The notes beneath the pieces are model-generated. The model was not told the DNA's origin. It searched no databases and saw only the letters and a list, made by a program, of their open reading frames with translations. The position numbers and the translations under genes are program-made. A stretch of DNA of 64,000 nucleotides, from assembly GCA_023515745.1 (NCBI GenBank), contig JALECJ010000256.1:62001-126000 (forward strand), read 5' to 3'. Positions 28,401 to 38,034 of this stretch are shown piece after piece; positions within the stretch are counted from its first letter, which is position 1, and each line of letters starts with the position of its first letter. The DNA is from Amoeboaphelidium protococcarum. Lineage: Eukaryota > Aphelidiomycota > Aphelidea.

Positions 28401-28634
28401 CAGTGATGAATGAGACAACCGTGCCAGGGCAGACACTGTCTTTGCAACTGGCCTCGGTAAGACATGTTTGACCGCGGCATCGGCAGACTTGCAAACTACG
28501 GATGATTAATAAGTCTAACTCTAGTCTCTATTAATGCGCATCAATTCCTTATTGTTATCATTATGAGTTGTCTTCTTCTACTGAAAGAGAATGTTAAAGT
28601 CCAGTGGTTCCAAATCAACATCATCTAAATCCAT
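25479..28634 (-). CDS. Class 3 lipase, diacylglycerol-lipase-like membrane protein
   Basis: This 1051-aa protein is one uninterrupted frame. Its N-terminal third has a few hydrophobic helices (KSVVGGTSLAFDTLIFLLYV; WTKLMVLSCIQWWYYFTF), as in sn1-specific diacylglycerol lipases. The catalytic core follows: a VHGGMWRRTKSLADQ-type block, the nucleophile elbow VILVGHSLGAGVACMVGLIW (Ser in GHSLG), then HVYAYGPPCTMSLELSQ and VTSVIHGDDF (candidate acid). Near the C-terminus, MMLDHSPGRYESLLQAL supplies the candidate His, matching 'SDHMP..Y..AL' of DAGL proteins. Asp/Ser-rich low-complexity insertions lie in the middle. Expected action: hydrolysis of diacylglycerol, giving monoacylglycerol and a free fatty acid. 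The triad looks intact. What substrate or signal it serves here is unknown. Confidence 0.9.
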
Positions 28635-28700
28635 ATTGTACTGCAGTCAATTATTAATGTTAATGCGAACTAAATTACAAGAGTTGAATACCAAAGAAAG

Positions 28701-28728
28701 AAATCCGGTGGCTGGTTTCAGATTAATT
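28701..28728 (+). repeat. Direct repeat, left copy
   Basis: The sequence shares a 16-nt identical core (TGGTTTCAGATTAATT, 28713-28728) and a similar 12-nt flank (AAATCCGGTGGC) with 31488-31516, in the same orientation. It lies 67-94 bp upstream of the lipase start. Confidence 0.7.
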
Positions 28729-28792
28729 TAAATCGGCGCCGATCAATAATTCTGGTGCGTAATTTGAGGAAACTTTCTATCGCACTAGTTTG

Positions 28793-28817
28793 CAGACAGA
28801 CAGACAGACAGACAGAC
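28793..28817. repeat. CAGA tetranucleotide microsatellite
   Basis: About six tandem copies of CAGA, visible directly. It lies about 160 bp upstream of the lipase start codon. A shorter, imperfect CAGA/GAGA tract occurs at about 14380-14420 upstream of the GATAD1-like gene. Confidence 0.9.
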
Positions 28818-29168
28818 TTTTGACAAGGAAAGTGGGTGAGGAATGAAGGAAGACTTTGACACCGGCTGTCGTTTCTTCCGCTGGTCTGATATTCACCAAT
28901 CACTCGGTTGGCTAAATTTGGCTCCGAAAAATCAAATTTCTACGGCAGTGAACTAAGATATCTTCTCTGTACTGAAATCATACTCGTACTAAGTCTTTTG
29001 TTACTCTTTACCTTCATTAATGAAGTAAGCAATTATTGGAGTTGCCGCGCGCCAAGACGGCAACCAGCTGCTGTAAAGACGTTAGAGACTTTAATAAAAA
29101 TTTGAGTGAACCACTTGAATATAAGTCTATTCGCTCATAATTTCAATAAGTTACCCCCCTGTAGTCGT

Positions 29169-29194
29169 CACGACTCTGACGCGTCAGAGCCGTG
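29169..29194. repeat. 26-bp palindrome centred on ACGCGT
   Basis: The inner 16 bp (29174-29189, CTCTGACGCGTCAGAG) is a perfect palindrome. It extends to 26 bp with one mismatched pair. It could be a dimeric factor-binding site or the end of a mobile element. Confidence 0.75.
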
Positions 29195-30149
29195 CCTGGG
29201 GCTGGCCTAAAATTTATTGTTATTGTTATTTGCACCAATCGGAAAATGAAGAATGAATTGCCACCGTAAGTAGTCGGTATGTTAAGAAGTTAGGCAACTA
29301 TTAATTCGATATAATCGTATTTATTCACTTATTCACTTAATGCTTTTAAAAATCATTCGAATTTAAAATTTTAAGCGGTGACTCCACAATATAGGGGGTC
29401 GGTAGATGTTTCGCTATGTGCTTCATTGACAATTGAGTCTTAATCGGAAGTCGATTGTGGGGACTCTTTTTACAAAGATGTGAATCGCCACTGCAAATTG
29501 GGCCCTTGTACTTAACTAATTAATCGAGGAATTGGTCATCTTCATAGGTTGAAGTGCATCTTCATCGATCTAGAAATCAGCATTTACACGTGTGTGAGAA
29601 CTGTTTCAAGAATTTTTACCACACCAACACTATAGTAATATCAACGGAATAAAATTTCTTAAAAGGTTATAAGATAAGATAGCCTTTTAGTTGGAGACGT
29701 TTAGCTTCCTGATGAAGAGACTGTTAATATTACGCGATTCACACTCATGGCGAAGCCATTATTGAGATTCCCAGCGATACAGAGGTCTATGGTTAACACG
29801 AGCATTCTCAAATACACAAATCAGAGCAAATAATTCTTCATTTCTCAAGGCTGAATAAATGATACTTCTCATTTAGCACTCTTACCGTAGTTAAGATCTT
29901 ATAATAAATAAGAAGAGAATTAGAAGCAAATAAAAATTGACTATAATGCTACTGCGCATTGCCAAATTTCAATTCAGCCAAATTGGTAGCCATTTACTTC
30001 GTGTTGATTATGACTATCGTACTTTAATCAAAATGAGTACTGTAGTTCAACCATAAAATGGAAGCATTCAAAACATCCATTGGCAATTGTTGTTTCAAAT
30101 CTGGATCGGAAATAGAATCCGAGGTTGTTGAGATTTCGTACGTTTCGTG

Positions 30150-30338
30150 TTAGCTATTATCGACCAGCATGCACAGAGTAGGATCTCCATGTCTTCCACC
30201 GCGTCCAGCCTCTTGGATGTAGTCCAGAAAGGCGTAGCTCGGACCTGCGTGAATGACATATCGAATGTCCGGAATGTCCACACCAATGCCGAATGCACTA
30301 GTAGAGACGAACACCAATAGCTCGCCATTAAAATACAT
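30150..30338 (-). pseudogene. RecQ-type helicase fragment
   Basis: About 60 codons match motifs V-VI of RecQ-like superfamily 2 helicases: VFVSTSAFGIGVDIPDIRYV, then HAGPSYAFLDYIQEAGRGGR. The arginine-finger motif QEAGRGGRHG and the GxGxD motif are intact. Upstream, an in-frame TGA lies two codons before the first Met, and no Walker A or DEAH motif is recognisable in the preceding 500 bp; downstream no RecQ C-terminal domain is seen. The style is closer to RecQ copies in fungal subtelomeric (TLH-like) or transposon-borne helicases than to Sgs1/BLM. I call it a truncated remnant of such an element. The fragment identity is clear; the origin is inference. Confidence 0.75.
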
Positions 30339-31487
30339 CTTTCATTTGATACGATGGTCGGTTTCTTATATCTTTAAAAACTGAAATGGTATGTCGTGAT
30401 TTTAATAGCGCTTTGTTGCAACGAAATGAGACGCAAGTGTCATAATATTTCACTATTCATGCCGATCATAACATGATTGGTCTAGACAATCGGCAATTGC
30501 TAAGGAAAAGCGGTCTTTTGTTGATCGATATTTGTCCATGGCTGTTCGCCAGTACTTTCAACCTAGCAACCGGATGTCGAACCCGACGTAAATGTAAATG
30601 TAAGACTGATCAGTCTCTCGGTAGCGGCCTAAAATAAATTTTAGGGATATCTATATACGCGTTGCGCCTTCTCTGCTTCAAGCTAGGAGGCGCTTTGTCA
30701 TCTTCACGCCAGTGGCCTACCGCGACTTTATGACACCAGCAACAAACAGACTTTGCACTTACGCCAGAGCAGGCGGGAGGAGCCGAGAAAAATGAAACCA
30801 CAGCCGTAACTTAACCGAGTGTTTAATCTGAAGGTGATTCATAACGCGTAGGAGAAGAAGTACTATCAAACTGTTCGTGGACACGAGAGGACTAGGAACT
30901 GCTACCAGCTTTTAATTCAACATGATGAGTTGACTGAGGGTCATCCAACGAATTAGAAGGGGGGACGGCATTTCTTTCATTAAATACCCAAATGTTATGA
31001 TTTGAGTTGTGTTATTTTACACAAACCGATTAGTCGGGTAACAATGTAGTTAGAAAAGCCTTTAACGATAGGCTGATCATTGATAGTGACACAGATCTTA
31101 CTTTAGCAAATCTTCTCTTTCTTATTGAGCTTACATACCAAGCATAACAGCACTGCATTATTTACCAAGAAAATTCAACACCAAATGACTCAAAGATCTA
31201 GATACAGCCGGCATATGTGGCTAACGGGATAAGCTAGAGCTTATGAAGCTGTCGCTTAGATCTTTTACCGCGTAATTCCTCTACCTATACACCATACGAC
31301 TCCCAAATTTCTTTTCCGAGTTGAAGCTACTAGCAAAAAGTAATACTACGAAGCATTATACATATAACTATATATGTATATCTCATCTTTAAAAACAAGC
31401 CCTTCATTAAAGATCCAATCTATTCATTACACCAGTTCACTTGAACCTAGTTGCCTAATAACAGATTTGGTCTATTATCTTCGACAA

Positions 31488-31516
31488 AAATCGGGTGGCA
31501 TGGTTTCAGATTAATT
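31488..31516 (+). repeat. Direct repeat, right copy
   Basis: Partner of 28701-28728, with the identical core at 31501-31516 and one inserted base plus one substitution in the flank. It lies about 360 bp upstream of the HDDC2-like gene. Confidence 0.7.
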
Positions 31517-31877
31517 GTATTCACGATCGAATTAAAGTTTGAAGCGACTTCCGAGGACTACAGACGACGAATTGAATAAGATCGGCTGACATTTCTTCCA
31601 TCCGTTGCTTTCCAAGAGTGTGTGGACAAAACATCCGACCAGTTTATGATTGGCGATTCGTTTCACTTCACACTTGGTCATTTGATCAACTGTACTATGA
31701 AATCACTCATTCACTTGTACACTGACAGTCTCTTGCGTAAACATCCTTGTATCATTAAAAAATATTTTTGCTCAGAATAGTTCTAAACTTTTTTTATGCC
31801 GTTTTCCAAACTATTTTTTTCACATATATTTACTGAATGTCAAATTTCTTGATTTACACTAAACAGGACGCGTAAAA

Positions 31878-32465
31878 ATGTCAGATTACATCAAGTTTTG
31901 TGAGTATATAGAGAATTTAAAAGTGACTAGACGCACTGGATGGCTCAGGAACGGTATTGCACCGGTTGATGCGGAATCTATCGCTGATCATATGCACAGA
32001 ATGGCGATTATAGCAATGACTATGCCCACTGACCATGTTCACGCAAGTACTAAAGCGACGTTCAGTGTCAACAGAGACAAGTGCGTATAAATGTGTCTGG
32101 TGCATGATCTAGCTGAATGTATAGTTGGTGATATAACTCCACACGACAATGTGAGTAAGCAGGAGAAGGCTGCCATCGAACTGAGTGCCATGTAGAGATT
32201 GACGCGACTTGTATCAAATGATGGTAATGATGGTGGTGTGTCATCCAGCATCATGTCTCTCTTTCAGGAGTATGAAGACCACGAGAGTAATGAGTCTTTG
32301 GTTGTGCACGATATAGATAAATTGGAAATGGTAATGCAGGCTGATACGTATGAAAGGCGACATGGTATACAACTAGACGCGTTCTTTGAGAGTACTCGCA
32401 ATGTATTCAGGACTCAATGGGCGCTGAGTTTATATCAAACTTTGGTTGATAATAGAATAAAGTGA
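31878..32465 (+). CDS. HDDC2: HD-domain 5'-deoxynucleotidase (HDDC2/YfbR-like)
   Basis: This 195-aa protein is of the HDDC2/yeast YGK1 family, which dephosphorylates deoxynucleoside monophosphates. It reads RRTGWLRNGIAPVDAESIAD, then HMHRMAIIAM, the family's 'R.GW...G+...ES+A+H..R' start. The HD motif is in CLVHDLAECIVGDITPHDNV, and the third metal ligand is in VHDIDKLEMVMQA. All expected metal ligands (H, HD, D) are present. Length matches the human protein (204 aa). The Gln before CLVHD is TAA, so the standard code would cut the protein before the HD motif. An ACGCGT element ends 4 bp before the ATG (31868-31873), of interest for a gene of deoxynucleotide metabolism. It converges with the glycosyltransferase gene with a 35-bp gap. 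Confidence 0.95.
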
Positions 32466-32500
32466 ATACATATAATACATTATATTTATTTATAGATTAT

Positions 32501-34450
32501 TCACTCTGAATTCAGAATGTATTAGTATGTTTTGAGGTACATGTACAATGGTGATGTTGTTGTTGCGTTCCAGCGCATCTTGGAGGCTTATGTGTGCCAT
32601 CGCCGCCTATTCTATTCCATGACATCTTCATTTACATGCAGGTAATCATCAATCATTAAATTAAAAGTGGACACTAATGAATTATCAGAACGGTGATCAT
32701 AGACATACGCATTGAAGGTGGAATCCTCAGTCATGGATAACTTTTGATTACGATCAACCAGAAATTCTTTCAATCCACCTACCGCTGTTGATAGAACGGC
32801 AGATCCAAATAAGAGTCCTTCAAGTGCCACCAGTCCGAATATCTCATTCCTAGAGGGGACTATGACTACATCTGCAGCCATTCTAGCAAGTCCGCCATAT
32901 TTTTACTGCAACTCTCTACTGTCTAACCATATAACGTGATCCTTACCAATGTCCTTCAATTTCTTAACTGGATAATCATTATGCGAACCCATAAGTACCA
33001 TGAATACTCTACATTGAAGAGATGCTTAATTGTGCTTGATATAATTTGCAATTGTAAGGACATCTTCCATACCCTTTTCATATGAGAATCTGCCGATGAA
33101 CAAGACTACAATCGATGGTAAGTTATCATACACAGCTAGAGAGTGTAGAGAAAGTAATGCGTTTTTAGCTCTCTACTTGGCACTGGAGAATTTGTATGGA
33201 TAGGATGTATTTTACACGTGTGCAGACAACCTTGTCAACAAATCACCATCATCATCAGCATGCTAATATCCATGCAAATTGTTCGGCTAATACGGAGAGA
33301 TTTAATGACCGATACCATTAGATATTCCAACAACACGACCTTTAGAGCACTTGCTTAGCAGTTCCTGTTTCAAGAGAGCAAATTCGGTAGATTTTGGCAA
33401 GGAAGTACTTATAGAATCATCATCTTATGGACTCTCTTAAAGTAAAAGTTACCTATACATGTAGTAAGAGGCTACTGATACAAGATCCGCCAAATTAATA
33501 CCAAGCGCAGAGGGATATAGTTTATCCGAGAGAATATAGCGACTCAACATAGCATCATCACTACCATCATTATAATAAAAGTAGGCTACATTTTACATAC
33601 GCAGAGAATGTCGCGGTTCAAAACCATAATCATGCACAGTATATAACGTCTTGATCGTGGCATTAAGTATAGACTTGGCGAACAAAATAGTCGGCGCATT
33701 AGTTGCTCCATGAACATGAGCTATGAGAGTACTGCCGTGACTTTAGCTCACCAATTTTAGCAGATGGGCAGCTGCGACATTAAAATACAAATCCTAAACT
33801 TCGCCAGGTATTTTAGGATGAGAATAGTATATATCTTGGGAAGATTCAGCACCAAACGCGTGATAAAACTGATAGTCTTACTCTTACGGAGGTCCTATCA
33901 AGTACTATTTAACATGGTCGACTGTATTGATGTACACCGGAACGTTGAGCACAGAGTTCAAACCTCCGCGACGATTACGACTCCAAAAGCAAAATAAACC
34001 TTGACATACGGCAGATTCAGAGACGGGCACTTGTAAGGTGTAATACAATAAGTATTTGCTCTCGCCGCTGTTTTACTGCCGCCTCAGGTACGCGTAGAAT
34101 GGAGAGACAACACTGACAGAGATACCTTCTGCGGCGGTGCTTTAACTCAGGTCAGTAACCACCCGGCCTATGCCACCAAAAATACTCTACGGCCCTTCTT
34201 TACTTACATGAATGACATGATAATTTTAATCTGCTCTGTTCGATTTTACTTAATTAATGACATCGAGTGGTCCGTACCGGCATTTAATCTCATTCAAAGT
34301 TTCGGGTGATGGTACAATGTTAAAAGTCTAATAACTATGTCCATTATTCATCCAAAACACTCCAACTAGCAGCTTCCAAATCAAATAAGCACTTAACATC
34401 ACTAGACAATAAATAAAATATTTTCTAAATTTAATACCAGATTAACCCAT
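32501..34450 (-). CDS. Membrane-anchored glycosyltransferase, starch/glycogen-synthase-like (GT4/GT5 type)
   Basis: This 649-aa protein has an N-terminal signal anchor (KYFIYCLVMLSAYLIWKLLV). The catalytic region starts with SIFGGIGRVVTDLSQSTAAE, resembling the GGLGDVV nucleotide-sugar loop of GT5 synthases, and SVVSPFYAYLRR. The second Rossmann half has IVVLFIGRFSYEKGMEDVL ('GR...KG') and DVVIVPSRNEIFGLVALEGL, the conserved E-x7-E motif of GT4/GT5 enzymes, followed by GSAVLSTAVGGLKEFL. The acceptor and donor cannot be told; a UDP- or ADP-sugar donor is likely. The single-pass anchor suggests a Golgi, ER or plasma-membrane location instead of cytosolic glycogen synthesis. No intron. It is unlike canonical Gsy glycogen synthase (GT3). 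Confidence 0.85.
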
Positions 34451-34590
34451 CGTTGCAATTACTCACTCAGTATGATAATTCAGCCGAGAAGATCTGTTTA
34501 GATTAACTCCTAGTTTTTGAAATAGAAGAATTCAGCGATATTTAACTATAAATCAATCTAGCATATATACATTTCGGAACGTGCCTGAAT

Positions 34591-35487
34591 ATGGCAGAAG
34601 AGGGAAATATAAAATAGGAAAGTGCTGTAACTACTGAATAGAGAATTATTGCTGGATCTTTTGGAGGATTCTGTTCGGTGCTTGCCACCCACCCTCTGGA
34701 TACATTGCGCGTTCGAATGCAGGCCGGCTAGAGTTTAAAAGCAATGTCACTGCGATCGCTGTACTCCGGTCTTTTGCCTCCAGTCATCGGAGTAATGCCA
34801 GTGGGTGCGCTATCATTCCTAGGCTATGATATGGGCATAAGATTGTCAGACTAGCTGTAGACTGGTAATCGCACCATGGATTTGATTAGGAGATATTCGT
34901 TATGCGGAACGTTCTCCGCCCTCCTGGCAGCTGCCATTATTATACCGGGCGAACGCGTCAAGATTTTACTTTAAAACTCTCCAGCTCCTAGTTAAGCTTT
35001 GTAATCCTCCATCCAGGCACCGCTACCCGGATAAAAGAGTAATAACTAATCAGTCTTCTACTGGATCGGGCACATTTATAAAACTGGTGGACTTGCCGGT
35101 CTGTACAGCGGAACTACAATCACTTTGATCCGAGACATACCCGCGTACTTTATATGGTTCGCATCATACGAGTTATCTAAACAATACTTTTAGAGTTGGT
35201 TATAGGATGATAAATCTCTGAGCGCTGTGCTTATGGCTGGCTCCGTCGCTGGCGTTACACAATGGACCCTTTGTATGCCTTTAGACACCATAAAGACTAG
35301 AATACAGACTGATACTTCATCCTCTGCGCGTCGCCACTCTCTCATTCAATCATTTACTGATCTCTATCGGTAATAAGGTCTTAGAGGATTCTATCGAGGA
35401 TATCTACCTGCTGTCATAAGGGCGATTCCATCGAATGCGATTAGTTGGCTTGGAACTGAGATTGCTCTGTCATACTTGCGCAAATGA
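34591..35487 (+). CDS. Mitochondrial carrier (SLC25), carnitine/acylcarnitine-carrier-like
   Basis: Inner-membrane carrier of 298 aa with the three-fold repeat. Signature motifs P-x-[DE]-x2-[KR] are visible as HPLDTLRVRMQ, PGERVKILLQ and MPLDTIKTRIQ. The second-repeat PGERVK followed by LLQ is typical of the carnitine/acylcarnitine carrier (Crc1, SLC25A20), and RDIPAYFIWFASYELSKQYF matches the 'RD+P....Y F..YE' block of that subfamily. Helix-capping Gly/Tyr motifs GLYSGTTITLIRDIP and GFYRGYLPAVIRAIP are present. Length is typical (about 300 aa). Several Gln codons are TAG/TAA, including that in RMQAGQ. It stands alone between two minus-strand genes. Substrate assignment is by motif and stays tentative. 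Confidence 0.9.
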
Positions 35488-35595
35488 TACACCTATCTAC
35501 TTGATGGTATCTGTTTGTGAACTATAATAATAGTAAAAGTAAAAGTAAGTCAACTAAAAGTCATTTATATTTCAATCAATTTATGTCTGTCGACT

Positions 35596-37206
35596 TCATT
35601 AACGATATTAAGAGGTATTACCACCATTATTATTACCATTCGTATTGCGCAAATCAACACCACCAGTGTGAAACATTTACTGCGACTACTACTACAGCTA
35701 TTACTACAGCTACTACTATTGTTACTACTGTAGTTGCTGCTGTTGTTATTTATGCTACTATTGGCTAAACTAAAAATCAAAAGTAGCCTTAAAATCATCC
35801 AGCATGTTCATAGTCTGCAGCCATTGGACAACACGATCTTTCCACGCACGTAACTGATGACACTCCACCTCAATCTACTTGTACACCAATTCTCGCTCCT
35901 CCAACTCTTTCAAGCGCACCTCCATCTCATTCATGCGCTACTGACGCCTCTATCTACTGCGGCGGGCAGAGTCTGTATTCCTAATGCGCTTCAACACGGT
36001 CGGATCCAACTAGTTAGGGTCAATACCATGCTCCTTCAGAGTCTACAGAGTAACACCAGGCTCTGAGCGGGCACGCTTACGTGGATCCAGATTAACTTTA
36101 ATGCCGAGATCAGAGTTTGGCGAATCCGAGCGTTCACTCTTCTTGGAGCTGTGATAATCTTCCAATGACTGCTGACTGGTCTCTGTGTTAATTCTAACTC
36201 TTCTATTGTGACCATTACCAGTTAGGCTCAAATTCGGATCGTCCAAGGATTACAAGCTGTTGTTGTCCAGATCCTGATGGTGATGGTTACTCAACGAGAC
36301 TGACTATTCAGTACCAATTGTGGACTAGGAAGGGAAACGAGAACCAGCAGCTGACAATCCAGCACCAATATTAGTATTAGTATTGCTCTTCTGCAAGTTT
36401 CCAGAGTTGTTAAGGGTATTAAGTAGCAGCTGGTTGGAGTCCAAGCCAAAGAAATCACTGTTATTCAAGGCGGAAAAGTCTATTGCGGGAGCAGTCATTG
36501 TCCTAGTGTTGCCGTTGCCACTAGCAATACCAAGTCCGGTAAGACTATTCTACCAGTCGTTGATACCACCGGCCAAAGAGGACGCCCATTGAGAATTCAA
36601 GAAGTCACTACCGCCATTCCCATTGTTATTAAGACCATTCAGAGACGACTGATCAGCCATTGTGGACGGAGCTACCAATGGATTACTACTACTGTTGAGA
36701 TCCATGTTCACAGCATTCAGCCACTGACTACCAGTCTTTCTTCCCAACATATTGAGGCCATACTAATGCCGCTGCTGTTGTTATTACAATTCAGCTAGTG
36801 ATGCCACACCAGCAGCGTTATTAGGCACAGTGGAGCATCGCTTTCGCAGCGCCAACTCTGGATCGAGGAAGGGGTTCTAAAGATTACCGCCAGCACCACT
36901 GATAAGACTATCAGCGAAATCAACACCAGCATTCTATTGCTGTTACTGCAACAGCTGTTTATACAGAGCTTCACTAGACAATCCAATGAGATCAGCCTTG
37001 TCATCGGCAGCAATCAAACTGGTCAGGGCATCAATATCATCACCGTCGCCAATAACGCGGGAGCCATCACCATAATTCATAGTCTACATCGGATGTCTTT
37101 AATTTGTAGGCAGCTGCATCCCTTATTATTACAACTGGGAGGACTGGGACGATTGTTGTGAGGCATTGTCAGCACCACCACCGTTAATGTAGTTTCCAGA
37201 TAGCAT
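35596..37206 (-). CDS. Gcn4-like bZIP transcription factor with polyglutamine tail
   Basis: This 536-aa nuclear factor has a bZIP domain at about residues 410-470. LDPTVLKRIRNTDSARRSRQ leads to RRQQRMNEMEVRLKELEERE. The basic region NTDSARRSR is the DNA-contact motif (N-x7-R) of Gcn4/CpcA-type factors (NTEAARRSR in yeast). The zipper heptads include MEVRLKELEEREL and VECHQLRAW. The N-terminal part is Asn/Ser/Gln-rich with scattered acidic and aromatic residues, as in activation domains. After the zipper comes a tail (35600-35760) that is almost pure Gln, encoded by a mix of TAG, TAA, CAG and CAA. The family usually controls amino-acid or stress genes; the target here is unknown. No ATG occurs on the coding strand in the 410 nt upstream. 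Confidence 0.9.
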
Positions 37207-38034
37207 TGTTAATTGACACTTTTTTCAGCAGATGGATAATCCAAAGCGTAATTACAGTATGTAGATATATTGCCGAATGTTCGATAGCAAGAGATTCAAA
37301 TTCACTATAGCAGACACCTTTTAATTTTTGTTACCGAAGAGGTGAACAGTTACTCAAAAGTTCCGGGGGTGTGTGAGTTGGCAGCGGGATGAGGAAGAGA
37401 TAAATAGATATAAAGGGACGGATGGATAGAGATGTGTGAGTATTACACTGTTGATATCTTTTAAGGATAGAAGTGATTCACTGTGAACCGCCGGCCGGGT
37501 GAGTCAGAAATCAAAATTAATCGTTTCAGGGGTGGCGCGGAAGGAACGATGGTTGCGCGTCTGCCAATCAAACTGGCTGTCACTACAAAACGAGGTGATG
37601 GATTAGCGTGAACGGTGCCATGGGATTTTGCATTTCTTTGGCTTATCATTTGTGTAGTACTCTTTACTGTCCTATTGATAAGTCTAGATACTTTTACTTT
37701 TTACTTTTGAATAGTTTTGAAGAATTTCCCGAATTAAGAGATTGGCTTTCATCGATCGCTGATTAGAAAACTCCTTAAATTCGCTGTATATTCACGATTT
37801 ACGTGACTCAACATAAAGATTAGTGAGAGATTTTAATGCTGTGTAGCTAAGACAGGGCTCCCACAGGATAACATTTGACTGTATTCTAGCATGATTCATT
37901 GATCCGTACTGATCATCGATCAAGTTTCATTTCTAAATACAAAGCATAAAACCTCTCAATCGATCTAAAAACCGTTAAGTAATTAAGAATTACAAAATCT
38001 CTCATTTATTCAAACGTCACAATACAAACAGATA
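37207..38034. other. Long leader/promoter region of the bZIP gene
   Basis: About 830 bp with no supported gene, between two minus-strand genes. It is purine-rich near 37370-37440 on the plus strand and AT-rich elsewhere. On the bZIP coding strand, the first upstream ATG is near 37621, leaving about 410 nt without any ATG. Confidence 0.45.

Larger units (their letters stand above)
28635..31877. other. Gene-poor island (3.2 kb) with helicase remnant and repeats
   Basis: This is the longest stretch without an intact gene. It contains a CAGA microsatellite (28793-28817), a 26-bp near-perfect palindrome (29169-29194) and a RecQ-type helicase fragment (30150-30338, minus). A short direct repeat lies near both ends (28701-28728 and 31488-31516). 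Base composition varies, with a GC-richer patch at about 30600-30800 and AT-rich flanks. It looks like a decayed mobile element or a rearranged intergenic region. The left end should carry the lipase promoter and the right end the HDDC2 promoter. Confidence 0.5.

Noticed and set aside
30560-30590. tRNA T-arm-like GGGTTCGACATCC on the minus strand
   Set aside because: The arms do not pair into a T stem, and no acceptor, D arm or anticodon arm can be drawn around it.
30610-30801. Frame with several Cys in the GC-richer patch of the gene-poor island
   Set aside because: Short, no recognisable domain, and spacing of Cys does not form a known zinc finger.
35517-35768. Plus-strand Thr/Ala-rich frame
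   Set aside because: It is the mirror of the polyGln tract and 3' end of the bZIP gene on the other strand.
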